A DNA stretch of 64,000 nt, from positions 8,389,501 through 8,453,500 of the forward strand of contig NC_071342.1 in the NCBI RefSeq assembly GCF_027744825.2. Direction: 5' to 3'. The translations under genes and the position numbers were made by a program. Source of the stretch: Synchiropus splendidus (taxonomy: Eukaryota; Chordata; Actinopteri; Syngnathiformes; Callionymidae). Shown here one piece after another: positions 1 to 11,574 of this stretch (within the stretch, counting starts at the first letter, position 1; every line of letters begins with the position of its first letter). A model generated the notes under the pieces. That model saw only the letters and a program-made list of their open reading frames with translations. It was not told the DNA's origin and searched no databases.

Positions 1-2450
1 CAAGAATATCTTCAATGATCATTTTCTTTTCATGTTTTTTGAAATCAAGAATGCTTCATCTTCCTCCTCCTCAGTCATTCTTACTCCTTTTCATGTTCAC
101 CCATCCTTCTACTCCTCCATTCCTATCAGCACAGCAAGTTACGGTATTTTCTTGTGTCAATTTGAAGTCAGGATATGACACATACTTTCTTTAAATGAAT
201 TTCACGTTACAGCTACTTATCTTTTTTGTTTTTTATTTTTTTTAATGTCAATCATATTTATTTGTGACTTTAGTCTGTCACTTTTCCTGAAAACAGTTTC
301 ACTTTCATTGAAGTTACAAAACCTATGCTATCGCTGGTTATGTACAGCTACGGACACATTATCTTTGCCAACATCCTCAGCTACAAAAGAGCCTTCTGAC
401 ACTCCATTAGAGTGTATGTGAATAATAATGTGTTTATAAGTCTATTTCTCTACTAAGGAACATGCAATTCATCACCCAATTTAAACGCTTGGAACCAAAC
501 TAAGACATGAGAAATTCAAATGCCTTTACACTGCTGTCCCGCAGCGTGTGTTGCCCGTGGGCCGCGTCAGTGAGTGTCCTCGCCTGTTCCACTTTAGTAT
601 GACTATACAAACATGTGGGGTTTACCGCTCTGCTTCAACTTTAATTGCGATAACTTTATTGATGTATAATATAAAAAAAGGTGATTTTATTTTGGCATTT
701 TGTTCCCATGAGTTCACAACGTAAACAAAAAAGAACAAGGTAAAAAAAAGGATCAGATACATTTTGAAGTCTAGTTTATCCAATAAAGAAATATGTGCCG
801 CGCATGTGCTAAACAATAAATTCAAATGTAAACGATTGGTTACATAAATATACTTTCGGCAGACTGCTGTCAGAGCTTCATCATTAAGTCAACATCATGA
901 ACAGGGTGTGGCGCCTCTCTTGAACCCAATAGCAGAAGTTGACCTGACTTTTTAAAAGGCTCAGCAGAGCAAGCTGAAAAGATACATTAATAGGTGCTAT
1001 AAAAAGACTCCTAAGACCAAGAATAAACAACTTGTGTTTTGATCAAACACTCCATCAGCAGCGAGGCCGACACAAAACTAAGAATACTACACAAGTTTCA
1101 GCCAGGAGAAGTGAATGAAAGAATAGTATAGCTGAAATTAAGAATCACAAACGTTGTACTTGCCTGAAAGCCGTCTTCTCCTCCGAGCTTCTGCAGCAAC
1201 TGACGCACAAACAAGGGTTTGTCTCAGCCACAGGTCACATGAAATTGGTATTTAGCTCATCACATGTCCGTCCGGCTCGGCCATGTTGCATCAGCCTGGG
1301 ACTACGGTCATCAGCCGTGACATGAAAACAGCAGAAACCACAACAAACGCATGTTTGTGTGTTCAATGCACAGCCTGCGTGACTGTTGGCCAGCGCCTTA
1401 CTTAAGTTCAGAGGGAACATTTTTGTCACGTGTGTTGGTGCGAGGAGCAATTTTGATGGCTGGCTCGCTAATGAAGTAATGACTTTCAGCTGAATTTTGT
1501 TGAGTCAATATTTTGAGCCGCCGACAGTGACCTGAAGTTTCCAAGCAACATGGAGGAAAGACGGAAGCACTGGAGAAAAACCTGGCTCCTCTTGTCACAG
1601 TGAGTGGACCTCAAACCACAGAGGGCGCCAACAAATACACAAGTGAAAAGACAAGCTGGACTCCCCTTATTGGATGTTCTTTAACTAACTGTGTTCGATC
1701 AGGAGTGCTACTGTTGCAGTGCATTATGGGACTAGTAGTGCTGAGAGCGCGTTTTTCTGATGGACCTTTTCTGTATAACACTAGTCAATGACAGCCACGT
1801 CATGTTAGCTGGGACTTCAACAGGAAGGTGTGTGTCTTACGCTGTTTCAGAAGAGGAATTAAACCACAACGTTTAATGTAAAAGATGCGTATTTCAGCTA
1901 AGACCTATAATCTTCCAACCTTAGGTGCCTCGTAGACATCAAGATCACGTACCCAGGTGCAAGTCATTTTCTGTGGCTCACGAGAGAAAGGTTGATTCCA
2001 CTTTTAATTCCGTACTAATGTAGTGTTGAGCAACTACAACCCTGACCTTTAAAGACGTGTGTTTTATCAAGCTTTGCCCTTCGACTGCAGCTTTTTTTTG
2101 GCTGGCCAATATCATAAATGTCAGCAATTCAATACTGAAGCCTAAGAAAGAGACTCAGACAAAATATCCAAAAGTGGACAACTGTGATTTTATCCACATT
2201 TTCTTTTCTAAATAATCACATACCTCTTTTTAAGTATTTAAAATGCCCCGGCGAGTTTAAAGTCAAGTTAGGAACGAAGCCACACCTTGTAGTCCATCAT
2301 TTTTACATTTTTTTTTTTTTTATTACTTTATATTATTTTACATTCGGTGCCCCATATCATTGTTGGTTCTTGAAAAAACGTCTTCACGCATTTTATTTTA
2401 AGAAATGTAGCTGCATTCCACTTGTCTTTTAGAGTATACTTCACACAAAA
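1..2450. other. AT-rich intergenic stretch
   Basis: No open frame here shows codon bias, splice context or a recognisable motif. It contains T-rich runs near 230-245 and 2305-2340. A 23-base sequence at 1711-1733 is repeated in inverted orientation near 7.6 kb. A weak microexon-like segment lies at 1164-1199 on the minus strand and is listed under findings. If the chrm3 transcript ends near 2.5 kb, this is the downstream flank of that gene. Confidence 0.5.
1711..1733 (+). repeat. 23-bp sequence shared inverted with 7619-7641
   Basis: The 23 bases match the reverse complement of 7619-7641 exactly. Both contain the core TCCCATAATGCA (as its complement here), which resembles the ZNF143/THAP11 recognition sequence of vertebrates. 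The flanks diverge, so this may be the surviving core of an old interspersed repeat or an independently retained motif. Confidence 0.5.
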
Positions 2451-4658
2451 AGAGGTTTCAAGCGAGTTTTACCGTCCGTTTATTGACTTAAAATATGAGT
2501 ATGGTCGGCATACTTGAAACGTAACAAAAAGTCTGTTCTCACCATTTAGGTGGATTTACAGTCCATAAAAGTACAAAAGAAATCACGTCATCTCACAAAG
2601 AAAGTATCGCGACACTGGCGTGTTGAATGCAGATCCAAAATCTGGTGGTGAAAATCACAATAAAACACTGTCAACACTTGTTTTGCGTACAGCACACAAC
2701 ATCTGTTTACCAGTTGTCATTATACAAAAGATATCTTCGTTACTTCATTGAAAATTTGGGGTGCTAAAACAACATATAATCCACTTATTGTCCGAAGATA
2801 ACATAATGTGCATTACAGGTAAAATATATTTATTACTTTGTGTTTTCAAGTTGCTTTTGTTTGTGTGCAATGTTACACAATCTTTACAAACAATCCTTGT
2901 TAAGATTTAAGCAATGAAATAAAGCACAAACATAGATGTCTCAACTATTCTTGTACCTTTTACAGAATAAAATTTGATCATTCTTTTGTGAAATCTTCAT
3001 AAAGAGACACACAAATGCTGGTCTACGGGACGCTGTTCTCCCCTTCGCCACTAGAGGCCACTGTTGCACTATACAATCGACAAACGCGGGTGTACAAACT
3101 GGTGTCTAGTTTGATTAAAACTCTATGAAAATCAAAAACATCTTTATAAATCTTTTGTCTGATCGGAAATATCCAAATGTACAACAAACAGAATCATCAT
3201 CATTACTCTTCAGCACAAGTACGGAAAACACAACCAAAGCACTTTTTGTGTCCACTTCAAGAAGGAAAAGAAAAGAACCCACAAAAAACCACGACAAACA
3301 CACAACAGCTCACTGACTGTGGTGTCACACACAATAGTCACAATTCAGAGAAAATCACTTTCTGGCTCAAAATCACAGGAATCTTTTTTTTTTTCAAAAT
3401 GCTCTTGAATGTCACAAAAAAGTGTTTTCCCATCGGCTGAAAACAACTCGGTTCGTCTTCTCAAATGTTCTGTCAGGCGCAAGTAGGCGACACAGAGAAC
3501 ATAAATGGAAAGAAATACATGCCAAAGCTGCAGTTTCAAGACAAAGTAGCATGAGCTCAGAACGATCCAGCATTTAAAGCTACAGTCACACCACCAAAAA
3601 GTAAAGTTATGCTTAGAGGAACTACTCAATGTGACATTTAACTCAGACTTTTCTTTGAATATTTGGCTTCTTCAATGAGCATGGGCTTCACAAACAGATC
3701 AGAACAGATGTTGCAATGAGAGAGAGCGGAACGACAAGGGCCACAACTGGTTATTAGACGCTCATTCTTCTGGGAGAGCCTCAGACCAGAGCCAGACCTG
3801 AACAGGCTTCTGCACAGTGAGGGGGCGTGGTGAGGGCTGCCAGGTAAGAACCATGACCATTTTTGCACTCTTGCCTACTGCACATTTAATGGAGTTAGAA
3901 CAAAGGTGAAATTCTGGTCACTTACTTTGTTTGGTGACAAGACCATCAACATAAATTTACAGCACGTCAAGCGTATCTCTTCGGGTCGAAACAACTGACA
4001 TTTAGTTTGGCGAGATGCTATGACATGAAACAGAATTTTATTTGAAGGCAGACTACTGTCTCCCTTCAGTTCTCAAAAGGTATGTAGTGCCCGAGTCCTT
4101 TCAGTCATGATCTCTTTCTTCTGGGAAGCTTTGTGCGCCGAGACTATCCTGCTTGCCTACAGGAGCATGCTGTCATCGTACAAAAACTGTGACGTTTCCG
4201 CCGCTTCATTTTAGTCGCTCACATGTTGAGCATGGGGATCTTTGTAACAGTGACGATCAGAAGACAATGACTTAACAAAGACGTTGTGGAACAAGCCTCA
4301 CATGTTAAAGAAGCAGAGTCACTCTGCTTTATTCATAAAGAACTCAGAAAAAGAAAATCAAGTGACAGACATTTCGGATCACCTCAGAGTCAATTGCACT
4401 TAAATAATTCTCCTGCAACACTTGAAAGCCCTTTTCTACACCATCGTTTTGGACATCTCACGAAGACGTAAGAAGAAAACCGTCAGCTCTCATGTCTACG
4501 AGTCTTCAGTATGTACACAAACACACACGGAGCAACACAGAGGATTCACTGTGTCTTCAGGTCCACTGGAGAAACACCACCGAAAACATGGAGAACCACA
4601 GAAACCACGGTCGGCTTTTTTTCGTCCTTGCTTCTTGTGAGATGTTTCACATTCCCCC
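2451..4658 (-). other. candidate 3' UTR and downstream flank of chrm3
   Basis: This stretch follows the chrm3 stop codon on the minus strand. It has no open frame with coding character and no convincing splice acceptor. Minus-strand AATAAA hexamers, potential polyadenylation signals, lie at 4328-4333, 4037-4042, 2829-2834 and 2479-2484. Mammalian CHRM3 transcripts are known to have long 3' UTRs, so a 2 kb UTR is reasonable, but the true cleavage site cannot be chosen from sequence alone. Confidence 0.35.
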
Positions 4659-6581
4659 TCATGTGGACTCACGGGGTAGCCGGCTGTGGAAGACCACGGA
4701 CTGTCTCTGCTCAAACTGCTGCTTCCTGCGCTTCTTCTGGTCCCAGCGGCACAGAATGATCATCTTAAAGGTTGTCCTGAAGGTCTTGTTGCACAGGGCG
4801 TAGCACATGGGGTTCACGGTGCTGTTGACGTAGCACAGCCAGTATCCCACCGCCCACAGGGTCTCCGGTATACAGTTTTTGCAGAAGGCGTTGATCAGCA
4901 CCATGATGTTATATGGCGTCCATGTGATGATGAAAGCGAAGAGGATGGCGCTGAGCGTCTGAGCTGCCTTCTTCTCCTTCACTAAAGACATGCGCTTCCT
5001 CTTGGTGATCTGAGTTCGAGCTCGGGCGGCGAAACGCTTCGCTATAGCTGCCTCTTTGAAGGAAATGGGGACGGACGTGGACTTGGGGGCTGTGCTGGTG
5101 GCGGACGTCTCGCTGGCAGTGGTGGTCGGGTTCCCGTCCGAGGCCTCTGTGTTGTCCTTGATGGTTGGCATGGACTGGATCTTGCGAGAGCAGAAGTGTT
5201 GGTGATAGCTGTTGTCGGCTCCCTCGATAGGAGTGGTGGCAGTGGTGTTGGTTTTCTCGGTGGACAGGCTGTCTCGGCTGTACTCTGCCCCCTTCAGAGG
5301 GTCCTCTTCCGATGCAGCGTCAAGGTCCTCGCAAGACGTCAGCTGGGAGTTGACAGCAGCTTTGATCCCTGGAAGGCTGAGAACAATTGAGAAGATGGCG
5401 TGACTCTGGGAGATCATCTCCCTGCCGCCACACTCCTCCTCATCCGAGGACCCCGACTGGTCCAGTGACATGGCAGCATCGTTGTTGTTCCAGCTGTCGC
5501 TGCTACTCTGGTCCGGGTCACCATCTCCATGTCTGGAGCTACTTGGTCTCCAAAAGCGGACGCCAGGCCAGCAGTGCATGCGACCCACGATCTCCCTGCA
5601 TGTGCTCCTCCTCCGGGACAAGCGAGTCAGTTCATAGCTGTTGCAACTCCGGGAGCTTCCTGTTTGACGCACAAACTGAGCCCTTTCGAGCCCTCCGTTG
5701 CCATTTCGTCCAGCAATGCCGGAGCCTTGCAGCCCTGCCAACTCTTTAGACCGGTTTTCCGTCTCCTTGTAAATCTGCCAGTAGAGAAAGCTCATAATTG
5801 TGACGGGCAGGTAAAACGCCAGCATCGCAGTGCAGAAGGTAATCGTGGGCTCTGACAGGAACTGAATGTAGCACTGATGCGAGGGGACCGTTCTTTTCCC
5901 TTCCAAGTACTGCCACAGAAGGATGGCAGGTGCCCACAAGACGAGCGAGACAAACCAGGCCAGGCCGATCATGATGCCGGCCCGCTTGGTCGTCCGCTTC
6001 GCACGATAGGTCAGAGGCCTGGTGATAGAAAAGTAGCGGTCAAAGCTGATGACCAGAAGGTTCATAACAGAGGCGTTGCTGGCGACGTAATCGATAGCCA
6101 GCCAGAGGTCACAGGCCCAGTTGCCCATGGCCCAGTAACCCATCACAAGATAAGTGGTGTAGAGGTTCATCGAGATGACCCCGATGATGAGGTCAGCTAC
6201 TGCCAAGCTCAACAAGAAGTAGTTATTGACCGTCTTCAGCTGGCGATTCACTTTGAAGGACACCACCACCAGGAGGTTGCCGATGATGGTGACCAGCGAC
6301 AGCATGCCGGTGAGCAGGACGATGAGGACCACCTGCCAGACGGGGTGTCCTCCCAGGGGATCCAAGGACGCCGTCTGGTTCTGGGACTGCCGCGTGAGAT
6401 TTAACAGTTGGCTGGTGATGGAGGAATTGTCCTCCTGGGAGTTCACGTATAACAAACCCATCGCCCCCCCTCCTTCCCCTCCCTGGTGGAAAGCATTGGA
6501 TTCTGGGAAGGATCCTTCTGCTGAGAGAGAGCTGTTGGCAATCAGGAGGAGACCAGGGTCTGTGCTGTTGCTGGAGGTCAT
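4659..6581 (-). CDS. chrm3: muscarinic acetylcholine receptor M3 (single coding exon)
   Basis: This is a class A GPCR for acetylcholine that by family couples to Gq/11 and phospholipase C at the plasma membrane. The frame encodes 640 residues (human M3 has 590). The N-terminal tail (1-80) has five N-glycosylation sequons at N5, N16, N52, N61 and N68. Visible landmarks are N102 in TM1, D130 in TM2, the amine-binding D164 in TM3, DRY at 181-183, the C157/C237 disulphide pair, W209, WTPYN at 554-558 and NPxxY at 590-594. ICL3 (about 271-535) is very long and carries M3-specific blocks, including KELAGLQ and [12 protein letters not shown]. The tail's KKRRKQQ followed by QRQSVVFH is M3-like and rules out M1 and M5. 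The ATG at 6579-6581 fits the family start, and the stop is TGA at 4659-4661. The block is intronless, as in other vertebrate muscarinic genes. No break is seen. The a/b teleost paralogue is undecided. Confidence 0.97.
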   Translation of the reverse strand: MTSSNSTDPGLLLIANSSLSAEGSFPESNAFHQGGEGGGAMGLLYVNSQEDNSSITSQLLNLTRQSQNQTASLDPLGGHPVWQVVLIVLLTGMLSLVTIIGNLLVVVSFKVNRQLKTVNNYFLLSLAVADLIIGVISMNLYTTYLVMGYWAMGNWACDLWLAIDYVASNASVMNLLVISFDRYFSITRPLTYRAKRTTKRAGIMIGLAWFVSLVLWAPAILLWQYLEGKRTVPSHQCYIQFLSEPTITFCTAMLAFYLPVTIMSFLYWQIYKETENRSKELAGLQGSGIAGRNGNGGLERAQFVRQTGSSRSCNSYELTRLSRRRSTCREIVGRMHCWPGVRFWRPSSSRHGDGDPDQSSSDSWNNNDAAMSLDQSGSSDEEECGGREMISQSHAIFSIVLSLPGIKAAVNSQLTSCEDLDAASEEDPLKGAEYSRDSLSTEKTNTTATTPIEGADNSYHQHFCSRKIQSMPTIKDNTEASDGNPTTTASETSATSTAPKSTSVPISFKEAAIAKRFAARARTQITKRKRMSLVKEKKAAQTLSAILFAFIITWTPYNIMVLINAFCKNCIPETLWAVGYWLCYVNSTVNPMCYALCNKTFRTTFKMIILCRWDQKKRRKQQFEQRQSVVFHSRLPREST

Positions 6582-6599
6582 GTTTATGTCCTGGCATAT

Positions 6600-6640
6600 T
6601 CTAAAAATAGAGAGGAGGGACAGACGAATGGCTGGGGGGA
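6600..6640 (-). other. 3' splice site preceding the chrm3 coding exon
   Basis: Read on the minus strand, a C/T-rich tract (about 6603-6640) ends in TTTTTAG, with the AG at 6602-6601. This places the exon start at 6600, 19 bases before the chrm3 ATG. Vertebrate muscarinic genes commonly have non-coding 5' exons spliced just upstream of an intronless coding exon, so this fits the family. The upstream exon or exons and the promoter were not located; they should lie at higher coordinates, possibly outside the window. Confidence 0.75.
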
Positions 6641-7618
6641 GAGGGAATTGGCAGAAGAAGGAGAAAGCAGAGGAGAAATCCAGTTAATAAGAGGAACATG
6701 TATATGCGAATCTCACCCAATAGGTGGCGACAACCACCTACTTTAGCAAAAAATAAGTTCAGTGGAAAAAAAAAACGCATATTCGAGTGACTAAAAAACA
6801 TGTTTCTGCATCACGTATGACAATGTGTTTATTCATCTGTAGAATTAAATGAATAACACCCACACATGAGATGTAAGAATTCAAATACTGAAGTCAAACG
6901 TTTGGAATAATGGCAGCAATATCAGGGCGTGAAGAGGAAAGTGCAGACGCGGTGGATCAGGTGGAGGAGACTAACAAGACTGATCTGTCACAGGACAGAA
7001 GCCGCTGGGATGAAAGTCAAAATTTAAGAGCTAATAGTATGGTTTAAATAGGCTGACATGAGGACTGGGAGCGGAGTTTACCAATGACAAATCATCACAA
7101 TGTCTTCAGAACTGTTTGTTGGTAATAAACTGCAATAACCCGATCTAAACCTGAATGAACACAAATTCAGCCAGAGACCAGCAAGAGGTGGAGTGAGGAT
7201 ATTTAAGCGAGAACAAACAGCAGCGCGCTGGGTGTTGATCACCGCTACAGGGAACAAAGGCCTCTTTGAAACATGAGTCTGAAAGTTGTTTTCTGAATGG
7301 AGTTGTTTTTCATTTTCAATTACAGTCATGCTCTGACTCTGGTGTGAAATGTCAACAGTGATGCCACATGCGAATCGATCAGAGTGTTTCATGGACCCTA
7401 TTACTGCGCTCTAGCTGTGAGGTTCAAATGAAGCCCTCCACATCAGCGAGCAAAGTGCTCTACATTTTGGCAAAAATATGAAGATTACGTTGACAATATG
7501 GACACCACAGAGCTATAGGTTAATAAAGCATGCCCCCTCTTCTACAGCTACATTGTTATCTTTAGTCATTTTATACAACATTAGTGCGCTAATGGCAGCT
7601 CCCAGAACTCACAGTGGA

Positions 7619-7641
7619 AGTCCCATAATGCACTGCAACAG
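7619..7641 (-). repeat. 23-bp sequence shared inverted with 1711-1733
   Basis: Exact reverse complement of 1711-1733. The plus strand reads TCCCATAATGCACTGC in its centre, like a ZNF143/THAP11-type site. With its partner it brackets the chrm3 coding exon at about 5.9 kb spacing. Confidence 0.5.
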
Positions 7642-8362
7642 TTGCAGTCAACAGCTGGATTTAAATAACATTTGTCAAATCGAAACCAACAATTTCAATG
7701 CATAACTCACTCGAAGATCATGACAGATTATCATCACTACAGTAGGAATGACATGGTGACACCATGATGTCAGAGGAGCGAAGTGAAGAAGTGAAGGGTT
7801 GACTAGGGTCCAGCGTTTATGCTGTGAAAGTTGTGAACCTCGTGTTCTCCTGCAGACGTTCACAAGTGTGCGCCACATTAAAAGTAACACTAACCTGACC
7901 TGGCCTGTGTGACAGGCGACTTCATCGCCTCTGTTGTCACACGCCGGACACTCAACACAAGTATCCTGACTAACGTGTGTAAGAAACTCACGGATCCACA
8001 CCTACACTGACAGATTCCACCCCGCAGAGCAAGGTATTTGAAGCCTGGAGCGGCACCTGAGCTTTGACAGAACCTCAGACCTCCCACGGAGCTGTTAAAT
8101 AACGCCAGTAGCCAAAAGCACAGACGTTTGTGACATCCAGCCCACGCGGCGACGACGACTCACGTCAGGAGGGTTCCAAGTATTGCAGCTGAGCTGCTAC
8201 ACATCCTGCCATCATTTTAATATTGCGAAACGTAGCAGAAGTTGTAGTGGCCCAGGGGACAATTCACAACTTCAATTCATGACAACATTTACTGGTTAAT
8301 ATTCAGCAGTGCAGAAAGTGCTTTAGAATCATATAAGAATAGCAGCATTTTTAAAACAACAC

Positions 8363-8379
8363 ATATATATATATATATA
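8363..8379. repeat. short (AT)n microsatellite
   Basis: A run of alternating A and T of about 8 units, uninterrupted. Confidence 0.85.
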
Positions 8380-9679
8380 CTTTGATACACAGGATTTGAC
8401 ATATTGAATAGTGTACCACTTTATTTACACATCAAATTAATGTTGTATTTGGTCAGGGGAAGAGCACAGAAAAAGAAGTGAGTGCACGCATACTTTTCTC
8501 CGAGCTGCCGACATTTGTGTTCCAACATGGTGCTGTAATACTTCAGAGGAGAGCAGCGATCGCCCAGTGGGATTTTGTCACCAACACAGAGGGAGAGGGA
8601 ACGGAGGTATTTCAGGAATTCATGGACTAAATTCTTCCGAAGACGTTGAAAACAAATATGGAGCGCAATAAAAAGAGCTGGAGAATGAAGTGAAACGGAC
8701 GATGGGGGGTGATAGGGATGATAAATTACAAATATTCTCATGATCTCATCTAACTCACATGACTATGAACTGGTGCAGAGTGTAATACAAAGAGAACAAT
8801 CCAAACATTCTTCACGCTTGACAGAATACAGGTGACTCATTGTGGCAAATATGGAACAGACATTTAAAAATCGAGAGACAAACCAGCTTTAATGATGAAA
8901 TATTCTTCACTCGCCTTTATTATCCTCACAAATAGCTGTGGTCAGGACACCAAAACAGGCAAGTAGCAAGCTAATATTCAAGGCAGATGATGTTTCAGTT
9001 TGTGTCCATGTTAATGAGTAAACAATTGGAATGAAACCGAAATATTGTCGACAACTCAGATGAGATGCTGTGACGTAAAAATTAGAAACTGTTACAAAAA
9101 AAGAAAGGGACAGGCAACTGTCTGTGGGCTCCAAAAAAGATAACTGTAATGACTTTTCACTAAAAATCAAATTGGCATTCCATGTTTGGAGAGAATTCAG
9201 AATTACAAAAAACCCTGACTAATTATTTAAAAAGTGAAATCCCACCACTAAATGCAACAATTTTAATGCGTGCCATATTGTATAATTTTTCTCCAGAAGT
9301 ATGAGCTACACAATGAAACTGAGAGAGCATGAGCATAGCTCTAAAACTAGCCTCGGCACTCATAAGCATGGACTGCCAAAAGCTACTGTAAATCTAATGC
9401 GAGGCATACCATACCAAATTTAGGATAGAATAATGCCAGATTTAGAGTTTTCATTTTTACCTCTCTCAGGCGACGGCCATGATTTATGCTTCATTACTCC
9501 AGTAGCTAGCTAACGTTGACAGTACACTAAGACTCAGGACCACTTCAGACAATCCTGCCAAGCTCATCTCTCTCACAACAAGGTTCATTGACTGGATCCC
9601 TCATGTTCTCCTCAGATATAAGACGGTGTCAGTCACAACAAACAACTTCCAGCCTTCCTTTTCTTTGATTTAAAATATA

Positions 9680-10413
9680 CAGTGGTACCTCGGTTCTCGA
9701 CAACAATCCGTTCCAGACGGCCGTTCGAGAAGCGATTTGTTCGAAATCTGAATCTATTTTTCCCATTACAATGAATGGGAAAAGAAATAATGCGTTCCAA
9801 GCCTTAAAATAGGCTTTTGTAGGAGTGAATGTAGAGTGTCTGCTGCAGGTGCGCTGTTCCTCTATGTGTGTGGCCGCTGCATGTGGGAGGGGTTGCCGAG
9901 TGAGTGACGTCTCTCCAGAAGTGAAGAGGTGCCCGGTGCGTGTCCAGCTCTGAATGTGCGCTTCTGTGCAGTTTGGCTGTGACAAAGTCATAAACCAAGT
10001 CACGCTCTGTCCCAGACTCGCCTCATCCCTGTCCCAGCTCCAGCCCACAACAGGACATCAAACCCTGGAGTGAGCGCTCCAGCCTCGGAGGTGTGGAGAG
10101 CGAGCACCTCCCCTGTGACACTCTACCACGGTCCAGTGCGGAGACAGGGAAGGTTTTACACCTCAATATGAAGAAAAAACAGTCAGTAAATGTAACTAAC
10201 GGGACACGTCTACATACAGAGGCTGCATTATACACAATAACAAAGTGCATCGTGGGTCAGCTGATCGGTCCGCGCATGTTATGTTTTTTCCGTTTTTTTT
10301 CGGGGCAGTTCGAGTTTGTTTCGTTCAAAATCAGAAGCAAAAAAATCTCGAAATTTTTGTTCTAATTTCGATTTGTTCGAAGTCCGGGACGTTCAAAAAC
10401 CGAGGTACCACTG
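9680..10413 (+). mobile_element. TA-flanked mariner/Tc1-type MITE, copy 1
   Basis: The element starts CAGTGGTACCTCGGTTCTCG and ends with the near inverse, CGAGGTACCACTG. TA dinucleotides flank it at 9678-9679 and 10414-10415, as expected for the TA target duplication of mariner/Tc1 transposases. It is 734 bp. The terminal repeats extend further with mismatches (CGTTCAAAAACCGAGG at the right end). Open frames inside (for example parts of 9804-10048 and 10093-10365) are shared with the second copy, but they contain no transposase DDE/D motif that I can see. It is therefore taken as non-autonomous. Confidence 0.85.
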
Positions 10414-10489
10414 TATTCACTTGGGCTTGTTCTACATATTATTGCTATGAAACTGCACTTCTCTAATTTTCTTGACATCATGTTGACAT

Positions 10490-10700
10490 CCTGGACACAC
10501 ACACATATGTTGTGGGTTATTTTTGTTTTGTGGGGACCACTCATTGACATACTGCTTTTCCCAGGCCCTCAACCTGAACTTAGCAGTCCGAAATGAATGG
10601 CTAGTCTTAACCAGGACCTAAACCAAATTTTAATTTTTGGTCCCTGCACGTAGGAGAGAGAGACACACACACAACCACTCACACACAAACCAATTGACAG
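10490..10700 (+). repeat. fish 'tgtggggacc' CA-associated repeat
   Basis: The stretch reads CA-rich DNA, then TTTTGTGGGGACCACTCATTGACATACTGCTTTTCCCAGGCCC in two parts around 10530-10570, then a 'cctaaacc' segment, and ends in another CA tract near 10660-10690. This layout, with GTGGGGACC, TTGACATA-TGCTTT and flanking (CA)n, is a common fish interspersed repeat. Its exact family name was not assigned. Confidence 0.55.
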
Positions 10701-11574
10701 ACCATGTTTTCGGGTTATGGGAGGAAACCAGAGTTGTGTGAGTCTATAACCCCCCTTGCAACAGTGAGTGCAACACAACCCAGTTTCTATTTAAACAAAG
10801 TCTGAATGAAATTAAAGGAAAAAACAAGTATTAAAGAGTATTATAGTAGAGTATTAAACATCTTTTAATTGGCTTACAAGGGCAAAATGTGTCTGCGAGA
10901 AGATAAGGCGCTTATCAGGCTTCTACCTTTACGTTGCTGCAAACAGCGTGAGAGATGAAACGAAAGAAACAAGTCATGGATTTATGCAAGTCGTAAAGAG
11001 CAGCGAAGAGAAAGAGCCTGGAGAACAGGAAGAAAAAGACCATCAGGCCTCAGACAAACACAGATTCCTCCATGGCTTTCCTGCAAATGCAGTACAAAGG
11101 GATGAGTCAGCCTCGCCACCCGACGAATGCAGTTCATTTTAAATCAGCTGTTTATTCATTGTTGTTGTCAAATGTGCAGCATCAAAGAGTTTTTGTTTTT
11201 CATGACGCTGGCATAAATTTGCGTTGTTTTGCAGCCTGTGACATCATCGCCTGCATCATGGGTGAGGAATACAAACTGAGCAACCGACAACCCTCCACAC
11301 TCAAATACTGTACTGAAAGTGGAGAAGGCCTTTTTTTGCACAACAGTGGGAGGAAAAATACAGTGGGAGAAAATAATAATAATAATAACAATAATAGTGG
11401 TCACACTTTGGATCAGGGAACATTTATAACACCGTAATTACTACTCGTATTAACAGTAAATAAACAAGCTTTACTTTTTAATGTGTTAAAATGGTACGAC
11501 TGTATAGAAATGAATAAATAAGGTTGCAGTGTTTTAGGAAACAACCGTTCTTATTTATGTTTTAAAAAATAATT

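Larger units (their letters stand above)
6641..9679. other. non-coding, probably chrm3 intron
   Basis: No frame has coding character. The stretch contains the inverted partner of the 1711-1733 sequence at 7619-7641 and a short TA run at 8363-8379. If the splice site at 6600 is used, this is the 3' part of the intron upstream of the chrm3 coding exon. Confidence 0.45.

Noticed and set aside
4686..6404. Long plus-strand frames opposite chrm3 (for example 5387-5749, 5529-5855, 5877-6404)
   Set aside because: They are antisense shadows of the GC-rich receptor coding region, with no splice context or known motif.
6223..6597. 124-residue frame treated as a protein gene
   Set aside because: It overlaps chrm3 in a shifted frame, and its Pro/His/Gly-rich content is what shifted receptor codons give. 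It is kept only as a possible uORF.
9629..10365. Frames of up to 139 residues in the 9.7 kb element, similar to frames at 60134-60729
   Set aside because: Similarity between the two places is explained by the shared MITE. Frames cross element borders and hold no transposase motif.
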